Shown here one piece after another: positions 1 through 5,271 of a stretch of 5,271 nt of DNA. The notes under the pieces are model-generated. The model made no database searches. It had not been told where the DNA came from and saw only the letters and a program-made list of their open reading frames with translations. Position numbers and translations under genes: made by a program. The first letter of the stretch is position 1. Each line of letters begins with the position of its first letter. The DNA comes from CAUZEO01 sp963578625 (GTDB lineage: Bacteria; Verrucomicrobiota; Kiritimatiellia; SLOV01), in the NCBI GenBank assembly GCA_963578625.1, contig CAUZEO010000359.1, positions 1-5,271 on the forward strand, written 5' to 3'.

Positions 1-831
1 GGGGACGGTCTGGACAACGGTCGCGATATTGTGACGCAGACTTCAGAGGATTTCATTCACTGGTCGAAGCCCGAGTTCCTGTCGTATTCACCGGGCCGCG
101 TCAGCGAACTATATGAAAACGTTACGCGGCCGTATTATCGCGCGCCCCACATGATCATGGGCTTTCCGTTGCGCTATATTGATCGGGGATGGACCGCGGC
201 GCTCGAAGCGCTGCCGCAGCTTGACCACCGTCGCGAGCGCATTGAAATGGGTGAGTCCCGCTATGGGACGGCACTGACTGACACCCTATTGATGTGCAGC
301 CGCGACGGGAGGCATTTCTCCATCTGGCCGGAGTCTTTTCTCCGGCCCGGTCTGCGAATGAAGGACAGCTGGACGTATTCGGACAACCTTATGACGTGGG
401 GAACGATCGAGACGGCCTCCCCGATTGACGGTGCACCCGACGAGATTTCGCTGTTCGTCACAGAGGCAATTCAGCGCGCAGGACCCAGCCAATTGCGGCG
501 TTACACCCTGCGCGTGGACGGTTTCGCGTCGGTCTGCGCCCCGTTGAGCGGGGGCGAGATGCTGACTCGGCCGCTTGTGTTTGAAGGGTCCGAGCTGGTG
601 ATGAACTACTCGACCTCGGCTGCGGGTAGCGTGCAGGTGGAAATGCAGGATGCCCAGGGGGTACCCCTGCCGGGATTCGCCCTGGTCGACTCGGAGGTGA
701 TGTACGGCGATTCGCTGGAGCAGCCCATGCTATGGAAGAACAATCCCGACCTGGGCGCATGGGCCGGGGCCCCCGTACGGCTGCGTTTCGTGTTGAAGGA
801 CGCCGATCTCTACTCAATGAGGTTTCGGTAA
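1..831 (+). CDS. Glycoside hydrolase-like (GH32/43-type propeller) protein, 5'-truncated
   Basis: The frame is open from base 1 to the TAA at 829-831 (276 codons visible), so the true start lies upstream; the GTG at 31 is internal, not a convincing start. The first residues (GDGLDNGRDIVTQTSEDFIHWSKP) contain the S-x-D-x-x-x-W-S/P pattern seen in blades of GH32/GH43/sialidase-like propellers. About 30 residues on comes a block reading PYYRAPHMIMGFPLRY, then MCSRDGRHFSIW (another blade-like S/R-D-G motif) and LRMKDSWTYSDNLMTWG. The last ~100 residues (RRYTLRVDGFASV, MNYSTSAAGS, APVRLRFVLKDADLYSMRF) look like a C-terminal beta-sandwich. From memory, this combination is frequent in uncharacterised planctomycete and related proteins. 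A role in carbohydrate binding or cleavage is inferred; substrate and catalytic residues cannot be assigned. The signal peptide, if any, is outside the window. The C-terminus is intact and the next gene starts 315 bp downstream. Confidence 0.85.
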   Translation, partial: GDGLDNGRDIVTQTSEDFIHWSKPEFLSYSPGRVSELYENVTRPYYRAPHMIMGFPLRYIDRGWTAALEALPQLDHRRERIEMGESRYGTALTDTLLMCSRDGRHFSIWPESFLRPGLRMKDSWTYSDNLMTWGTIETASPIDGAPDEISLFVTEAIQRAGPSQLRRYTLRVDGFASVCAPLSGGEMLTRPLVFEGSELVMNYSTSAAGSVQVEMQDAQGVPLPGFALVDSEVMYGDSLEQPMLWKNNPDLGAWAGAPVRLRFVLKDADLYSMRFR

Positions 832-882
832 GGCAGCTCCGAAAGGACAGAAAAGATGCCCATTGATCGGTCAATCGAACCG

Positions 883-1056
883 TGGAGTCGGCGGTCCCCG
901 CCGTGATTGCTCATCTCATGAAATGAATACGTGCAAAGCGAGCGGTTGAATCGGCCCTAGTTCACCAGCAGAGTTTATTCTCGGTCCTTGCAAGCCGATA
1001 TTCTTGCTCATTCCATTTCATCGAAAGAGCAATCACGGCGGGGACCGCCGACTCCA
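883..1056. repeat. 174-bp foldback element with 30-bp perfect inverted repeats
   Basis: Bases 883-912 (beginning TGGAGTCGGCGGTCCCCGCC) are the exact reverse complement of 1027-1056. Pairing continues inward after short mismatches: 918-925 (ATGAAATG) with 1014-1021 (CATTTCAT), 933-936 with 1004-1007, and 950-955 (ATCGGC) with 994-999 (GCCGAT). The whole segment could fold into one long interrupted hairpin or cruciform. Each 30-bp arm also holds its own small palindrome, CGGCGG-TCC-CCGCCG (888-902 and 1037-1051). The complementarity ends sharply at 883 and 1056. No target-site duplication is visible in the flanks and no ORF of note lies inside. The boundaries suggest a non-autonomous MITE-like or REP/BIME-like dispersed repeat; a structured RNA or mRNA-stabilising hairpin is the alternative. 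It fills most of the 315-bp gap between the first two genes, which otherwise holds only a possible promoter and a ribosome binding site. Confidence 0.85.
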
Positions 1057-1060
1057 TAGC

Positions 1061-1090
1061 TTGCTTTCCCGAGCCAACGACTGGTATAGG
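1061..1090 (+). promoter_or_regulatory. Possible sigma70-type promoter of the GH123-like gene
   Basis: TTGCTT (1061-1066) and TATAGG (1085-1090) are separated by 18 bp and lie just outside the right arm of the foldback element. They match the -35 and -10 consensus at three and four of six positions. Transcription would begin near 1097, giving a leader of about 50 nt. The match is weak and the sigma factor preferences of the host are unknown. Confidence 0.25.
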
Positions 1091-1133
1091 GTTATCAGAA
1101 CTAAACGTTTCAGTTCGTTGGTCCGGCAACAAT

Positions 1134-1140
1134 AGAAGGA
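1134..1140 (+). promoter_or_regulatory. Ribosome binding site that decides the start at 1147
   Basis: AGAAGGA ends 6 nt before the ATG at 1147, a good Shine-Dalgarno distance. It abuts the alternative TTG at 1141 with no spacer, so TTG is very unlikely to be the start. The ATG also begins the signal peptide directly. Confidence 0.75.
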
Positions 1141-1146
1141 TTGAGG

Positions 1147-4110
1147 ATGATCAGAATAATTGCAGTCACCTTGGTGTCCCTGAATGGCGCTGTTTGCCTT
1201 GCCGAAGAGAACATCGCCCTGGGGCGGCCTTACACGTTCAGCCACGCGCCGAACTACGTCTACTCCACGAGCCCGGGCAATGCCACGGATCTTACCGACG
1301 GGCATCACATGGTATCGGAATCGGCCAGCTTTCCGGCCTTCTGGATGGCGGATCGAAAGAGAAGGGCGCAGGATAGCAAAATCTCTTCGATCGGCACCGC
1401 CGCCGGATGGACGAAGGGCGACCGGCACAAAAACATAGAAATCGATCTCGGAGAGATCTGCTCGATCAGCGGAGTGACCTTCGGCGCGTGCGCGGGAATG
1501 GAGGGGACGGACGGGCACTTCGCCTTCCCCACCAGCATCATGGTGTTCTTCAGCGATGACGGGAGCACCTACAGCTACGCCCGTGACATGATCGATCCAA
1601 ACGCGGTGTACGCGGAGGCGTACGAAAACGGGAAGTTCTCCGTCCTGACTTTCGAACTCAAGGAGCTCTCGGAACAGGCCCGCTTCGTGCGCCTGCAGAT
1701 GGTCCAGGATGGAACCTATCTCTTCGTGGATGAGATTGAAGTCATCGGATCCAGGACGGCGGGCCTGGAAAAGCGAACTCGCGATTTGAAAAGTGACGCG
1801 GTTGTCGCGTACGTCAAAGAACGCGTGTCCCCGGCACCCGGGAAGTCCCCGGAACCGGTGCGCACCGACGGGAGGAATCTGGCGCTGGGGCGGCCGTACT
1901 CGTTTCCCACCGGTCACGCGCCCAACTATTGGTACTGCGTCGACCCGGGGGACGCCACGGACCTCACCGATGGTGTCCGCGGCGAGGCCGCCGGCTACGA
2001 CCTGGGATCCGTCGGATGGGCCTCCCTGGGGGGCAATAAGCACGAGAGTGTCGAGATCGATCTGGGGCGGATCTGTTCGATCGAAGGACTGACCTTCAAC
2101 AGTGCCCCCAAGTACCCGGTAAGTGTCATGGTCTTCCTGAGCGATGACGGGGAGACGTACAGCTACGCGGGCGATATCATCAACGAAGCGCTGCCCCACA
2201 CGTCGCCTCACACTTTCACGCTCGACGGGCTGACCGAGCAGGGCCGCTTTGTGCGCATCCAGTTAGTCAACGGCGGCCACTATATGTATCTCGACGAGAT
2301 CGAAGTGCTCGGATCGAAAAGTGAGAAACTGACACCGCAATCCCGCGAACTCACGGCGGACAACATAATTCAGTTTGCTGCAGACCTCGTGCCGTCGCTG
2401 CGGCAGCGAAACTCTTCCCTGGGATTTCTCGGAGACGCAAAGACGCGGCTGGCGGAGGAACCGGATACGCATCAAGCGGCGGTCGGGCAGGCACGGGACG
2501 CCCTGGAGCAGATCGGGTCCAGGATCATGGCCCGCGCCAAGGCGGAGACGGTCGACTACCGGCGCGGCCTGCCGTTCACCGAGCTGGATGGCGAAATCGG
2601 CCGGGTGATGGGCGCCTATCTGGCGGCCACCGGGCGATCGGGCGTGCGGATGTGGCCGGCGAACCCCTGGGCACCGCTTCTGCCGTTCGACTTCGATGCG
2701 TCAGAGCCTGCATCCGAACCGCTGCTGATGATGCAGAACGAGTGGGGGGAGCTGGCCTTCAGCGTGGTCAACGGCTCCACGTCCCCCGTGGAGCTGTCCG
2801 TCTCCATCACGGACCTGCAAGCCGATGCGGTCCGCGCCCCTGCGAGCACGATTCGCTTGCAGGAAGTCAGGTTCGTCGAGGCCTCCGGATTCCTCCTGCG
2901 CGCCGACGCCCTGGTTCCGGTTCGCGGCATGATCGAGCTTCCTGCCGGCTTGACCCGGCAGCTCTGGCTCACCATCGACGCCCGGGGGCTGGCCCCTGGC
3001 ACGTACCGAGGGCAGATCGAAGTGTCCGGCGACGGGGCGTCGATCAGGAAGCCGTTCGCGTTCACGATCATGCCCATCGCCATGCCCGAGCAGGCGTCGG
3101 TGTACATCAACACCTGGTCCTACATGCACTGGAAGATTCCCAAGGCCCGTCCCGAGAAGGTGGCCAGGGACCTTCGCGAGCACTACTCCACCGTCCAGCA
3201 GGTGATCTCGAACTACATGCCCTTCCCCAGCGTCGATGCCGAAGGCAACTTCACCCAGCCGATGGACTTCACCAAGCTCGACAAGTACATGGCGAGTCTG
3301 CCCGGGACGAAAATGTGGCTGCTCTGGACCCAATTCGACTCGGACCACCGCAGCATGTATCCCAAGGAGGGCGACGCGCGACGGACGAAGATCATGACGC
3401 GCTGGCTGAAGGACGTGATCGCCCACATGAAGGAAAAGGGCTACGGCTACGATGAATTCGCATTCGAATGGATTGACGAGGCGGGCGTGAAGGAAATGTA
3501 CGAGATCGTCAAGCCCTCCTGCGAATTGCTGCGGTCGATCGACCCGCAGGTGCTGATCTGGGCGAACGTCACCGGGGGCCTCACCGAGGACAGCCTGGCG
3601 GAGTTCGAGGGGCTCATCGACATATGGTGTCCCATCAGCAAGAAGCTCGGCTGGGATTTCTGGAAGGGCAAGCGTGTCTGGACCTACGATTCGAGCAGCA
3701 ACAAGACCAGGTCGCCGACCGGCCACTACCGCTACAAGCTCTGGAAAACGTTCCACCAAGGCTGTGAGGGGAACGGGTTCTGGAACTATACCGACAACCT
3801 GGATTCGTGGGACGACTACGCCAGCGTGCCGAGCTGGGGAGTCATTTACGACGATCCGGACGACGTGCTCTCCAGCAAGCGGTGGGAGGCCTACCGTGCC
3901 GGCATTGAAGACTACGAAGTCTGCAAGATGCTGAACGATGCCGTCGTGGCGGCGAAGGCCGCGGGCAAAGGCGATACCGCAGATATTGTTGCCGCAGAAA
4001 AGGCCCTCGATCAGTGGGTCAAGCGGGTGCTGGACAATAAGGACGATCCGATGATAGCGGAGCAGGCGCATCAGGAGCTTCTGAAGCATCTCGTCAAGGT
4101 GAGCGGTTGA
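1147..4110 (+). CDS. Secreted GH123/DUF4091-like glycoside hydrolase with two N-terminal discoidin-like modules
   Basis: This is a 987-residue protein starting at ATG 1147. Residues 1-19 form a signal peptide (MIRIIAVTLVSLNGAVCLA, likely cut before EEN), so it is exported. Residues 22-202 and 244-390 are two copies of a discoidin (F5/8 type C)-like module. Both start N-[IL]-A-L-G-R-P-Y, carry A-T-D-L-T-D-G, I-D-L-G and S-D-D-G, and end D-E-I-E-V-[IL]-G-S. A helical stretch follows (about 400-505), then a beta-sandwich (about 526-650). From about 653 comes a barrel-like domain with EWIDEAG; D777-E778 fit the adjacent Asp-Glu pair of GH123, where Asp stabilises the substrate acetamido group and Glu is acid/base. 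The end has FWNYTDN (878-884) and SSKRWEAYRAGIEDYE (909-924), typical of DUF4091/GH123 C-terminal regions. Characterised GH123 enzymes are exo-beta-N-acetylgalactosaminidases, but DUF4091 proteins are broader, so the substrate is inferred. No C-terminal sorting signal is seen. The modules probably bind glycans. Confidence 0.9.
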   Translation: MIRIIAVTLVSLNGAVCLAEENIALGRPYTFSHAPNYVYSTSPGNATDLTDGHHMVSESASFPAFWMADRKRRAQDSKISSIGTAAGWTKGDRHKNIEIDLGEICSISGVTFGACAGMEGTDGHFAFPTSIMVFFSDDGSTYSYARDMIDPNAVYAEAYENGKFSVLTFELKELSEQARFVRLQMVQDGTYLFVDEIEVIGSRTAGLEKRTRDLKSDAVVAYVKERVSPAPGKSPEPVRTDGRNLALGRPYSFPTGHAPNYWYCVDPGDATDLTDGVRGEAAGYDLGSVGWASLGGNKHESVEIDLGRICSIEGLTFNSAPKYPVSVMVFLSDDGETYSYAGDIINEALPHTSPHTFTLDGLTEQGRFVRIQLVNGGHYMYLDEIEVLGSKSEKLTPQSRELTADNIIQFAADLVPSLRQRNSSLGFLGDAKTRLAEEPDTHQAAVGQARDALEQIGSRIMARAKAETVDYRRGLPFTELDGEIGRVMGAYLAATGRSGVRMWPANPWAPLLPFDFDASEPASEPLLMMQNEWGELAFSVVNGSTSPVELSVSITDLQADAVRAPASTIRLQEVRFVEASGFLLRADALVPVRGMIELPAGLTRQLWLTIDARGLAPGTYRGQIEVSGDGASIRKPFAFTIMPIAMPEQASVYINTWSYMHWKIPKARPEKVARDLREHYSTVQQVISNYMPFPSVDAEGNFTQPMDFTKLDKYMASLPGTKMWLLWTQFDSDHRSMYPKEGDARRTKIMTRWLKDVIAHMKEKGYGYDEFAFEWIDEAGVKEMYEIVKPSCELLRSIDPQVLIWANVTGGLTEDSLAEFEGLIDIWCPISKKLGWDFWKGKRVWTYDSSSNKTRSPTGHYRYKLWKTFHQGCEGNGFWNYTDNLDSWDDYASVPSWGVIYDDPDDVLSSKRWEAYRAGIEDYEVCKMLNDAVVAAKAAGKGDTADIVAAEKALDQWVKRVLDNKDDPMIAEQAHQELLKHLVKVSG

Positions 4111-4151
4111 GTCACCGGGGACCAGGGAAAGAACTGTGGTTCCGCATTGTG

Positions 4152-4179
4152 GGCAGAATAATTTGTGGCAGAATAATTT
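4152..4179. repeat. 13-bp tandem direct repeat in the intergenic spacer
   Basis: GGCAGAATAATTT occurs at 4152-4164 and again at 4167-4179, with GT between the copies (period 15 bp). The pair lies about 40 bp after the stop codon of the GH123-like gene. It is bracketed by a 9-bp direct repeat GGTTCCGCA at 4138-4146 and 4185-4193. It may be a slippage duplication or paired protein-binding sites; the sequence does not decide. Confidence 0.7.
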
Positions 4180-4299
4180 CTTCGGGTTCCGCAGATGTTT
4201 TGGCAGTCATTTATAGATGGTGGAGACCTACCACCTGATTCCGCGGAGCCTACAGAAAATTATGCTGCCTTCCATCACGGAGCCCCAGGATTCGAGTTG

Positions 4300-4322
4300 C
4301 TTGCGTGCCGGATGTACGCAAG
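4300..4322. promoter_or_regulatory. 7-bp inverted repeat upstream of the third gene (possible operator or stem-loop)
   Basis: CTTGCGT (4300-4306) and ACGCAAG (4316-4322) are perfect inverted repeats with a 9-nt spacer, ending 47 bp before the start codon at 4370. This geometry suits a dimeric regulator site or a small RNA hairpin. No T-run follows, so it is not a rho-independent terminator. No regulator gene is present in the window to pair with it. Confidence 0.35.
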
Positions 4323-4369
4323 ATTGCGGTAGGTTGAACAACAAAAGATTTTGACTAGAAGAACAGCCA

Positions 4370-5271
4370 ATGACCATGATTCGAAATCATTTCAACGTGT
4401 TTGCCTGCTTGATCCTGCTGATCGCAGCGGGTGTCGCGAAGGCGCAATCGATGCAGCCGACGGAGGGCACGAACCTCGCCAGGGGGAAAGTGTGCGCCTT
4501 CGATCCTCCACCGAACTATCCCGGCTGTACGGACGAGGGAGACCCGTTCGATCTGACCGACGGCGTCTACAATGGATGTTCCCCGGCCTCCGTCGGCACC
4601 GTCGGGCTGCAACCCGGCTACGGCTGGGACATCGAAACCATGCCGATTTTCCTGATCGACATCGACCTGGGGGATGAACGGCCGATCGGCGAGATCACCT
4701 TTGACACGATCACCGGCTCGGGGGGGGTGACGTTTCCCCTGGCGGTGCGGGTTTTCGTAAGCACGGACGCAAAACAGTACGATCATCTCTGCACCATGCT
4801 CACAGACTCGGTGCCGCAGGATCAGCCCCTGAACCACCGCTTCGTGGCCGATGATCTCAAGGGGTGGGGACGGTACGTTCGTTTCGCGCTGCTTCCCGGC
4901 GGCCCCATGATTTTCTTCGACGAGATCGAGATCATGGCGGGGACGCATACCCGCGAAGAGGCCCGGCATCTCAATGAGAAGCCCATTCCGGCTGGAATGG
5001 TGACGACCTACGCACGGCAGATGAGACAAGGGACCCCGGATCTCTGGTCCTACACCGGCTTTGGTAGCGACCGCGGCGTGATGCTTCACAACGGCTGCTA
5101 TTACCAGGAAGGAATGGGCGGACTGAAAGAGAACCATCCCGAATTCTTCAGGGCGGCCCGCGATATCAATGCCCTTCTGATCCGCAAGAGCTTTCTGGAT
5201 GAGAAGCTGCGGCTGGCGCAGCGGGTTCGGTTCTATGGCCGGAACCTCGTCGGCGACATGGACGATTTTCA
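4370..5271 (+). CDS. Exported protein with N-terminal discoidin-like module, 3'-truncated
   Basis: The frame is open from ATG 4370 to the window end (300 residues, no stop), so the C-terminus is missing. The ATG at 4370 is favoured because a weak purine-rich site (AGAAGA, 4357-4362) ends 7 nt before it; ATG 4376, two codons on, is possible. Residues 1-25 form a signal peptide with a hydrophobic core (FACLILLIAAGVA) and an A-K-A cleavage site before QS. Residues 35-192 are a third copy of the module found twice in the upstream gene: N-L-A-R-G-K, PPNY, DLTDG (61-65), IDIDLG, FVSTD, RYVRFALLPGG and DEIEIMAGT. After it comes a charged segment resembling the one after each upstream module, then about 100 residues (YARQMRQGTPDLWSYTGFG, HNGCYYQEGMGG, a helix near 259-290) that I cannot assign. 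By analogy the missing part may be catalytic, but no catalytic motif is visible. It lies 259 bp after the GH123-like gene, same strand. Confidence 0.85.
   Translation, partial: MTMIRNHFNVFACLILLIAAGVAKAQSMQPTEGTNLARGKVCAFDPPPNYPGCTDEGDPFDLTDGVYNGCSPASVGTVGLQPGYGWDIETMPIFLIDIDLGDERPIGEITFDTITGSGGVTFPLAVRVFVSTDAKQYDHLCTMLTDSVPQDQPLNHRFVADDLKGWGRYVRFALLPGGPMIFFDEIEIMAGTHTREEARHLNEKPIPAGMVTTYARQMRQGTPDLWSYTGFGSDRGVMLHNGCYYQEGMGGLKENHPEFFRAARDINALLIRKSFLDEKLRLAQRVRFYGRNLVGDMDDF

Noticed and set aside
458..874. 138-codon minus-strand open frame
   Set aside because: Antisense to the conserved C-terminal half of the first gene; proline/arginine-rich shadow translation.
862..875. Small stem ATTGA-TCGG-TCAAT after the first gene as a terminator
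   Set aside because: Only 5 bp of stem, AT-rich, with no T-run following; not a convincing rho-independent terminator.
940..949. GAGCGGTTGA also present at the stop codon of the GH123-like gene (4101-4110)
   Set aside because: Ten bases of identity that does not extend convincingly on either side; most likely coincidence.
871..1068. Target-site duplication around the foldback element
   Set aside because: The left flank (ATCGAACCG) and right flank (TAGCTTGCT) share no direct repeat.
1141..1146. TTG start for the GH123-like gene
   Set aside because: The Shine-Dalgarno sequence would touch the codon with no spacer; ATG 1147 has a 6-nt spacer and begins the signal peptide.
1186..1197. Lipobox (G-A-V-C) in the GH123-like signal peptide
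   Set aside because: A valine just before the cysteine and a glycine at -3 do not fit the L-[AS]-[GA]-C consensus; ordinary signal peptidase cleavage after A19 fits better.
1033..2211. 392-codon minus-strand open frame opposite the GH123-like gene
   Set aside because: It lies antisense to a gene with clear domains, has no recognisable family, and ends inside the foldback arm. It is explained by GC-rich codon usage of the opposite strand.
2652..3455. 267-codon plus-strand frame overlapping the GH123-like gene
   Set aside because: Out-of-frame shadow with arginine/alanine/histidine-rich translation and no family motif.
2701..4089. 462-codon minus-strand open frame
   Set aside because: It is antisense to the beta-sandwich and catalytic region of the GH123-like gene; its translation is low-complexity and shows no family motif.
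4351..4677. 108-codon plus-strand frame beginning with TTG near the third gene
   Set aside because: It overlaps the real frame starting at 4370, which has a signal peptide and a recognisable module; this one has neither.
4355..5137. 260-codon minus-strand open frame
   Set aside because: Antisense shadow of the third gene.

Overview
The window is a GC-rich bacterial segment with three genes, all on the + strand, two of them cut by the window edges. The protein families point to a Planctomycetota/PVC-type bacterium or a similar polysaccharide-degrading lineage. The evidence is a sugar-hydrolase-like protein of a type I associate with planctomycetes and relatives, a GH123/DUF4091-like secreted glycosidase, and repeated discoidin-like lectin modules. 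This assignment is inferred from gene content; there is no rRNA or other marker in the window.

Layout. Positions 1-831 hold the 3' part of a glycoside-hydrolase-like (five-bladed-propeller type) protein. Positions 832-1146 are a gene-free spacer dominated by a 174-bp foldback element (883-1056) with 30-bp perfect terminal inverted repeats, followed by a possible promoter and a clear ribosome binding site. Positions 1147-4110 encode a 987-residue exported protein: signal peptide, two discoidin-like modules, a helical linker, a beta-sandwich, and a GH123/DUF4091-like barrel with an Asp-Glu pair in the expected place. Positions 4111-4369 are a second spacer with a 13-bp tandem repeat and a few possible stems. 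Positions 4370-5271 are the 5' part of a second exported protein. It starts with a third copy of the same module and runs off the window end.

How the genes may work together (inference). Two neighbouring exported proteins share a lectin-like module, one has a hexosaminidase-type catalytic domain, and a putative sugar-active protein lies upstream. This looks like a small glycan-degradation locus acting in the periplasm or outside the cell, possibly on a GalNAc-containing glycan. The spacers of 315 and 259 bp make a single tight operon unlikely; the genes may be separately expressed.

The least explained items are the foldback element and the module shared between the two exported proteins. I found no tRNA, rRNA, CRISPR array, transposase or convincing rho-independent terminator.
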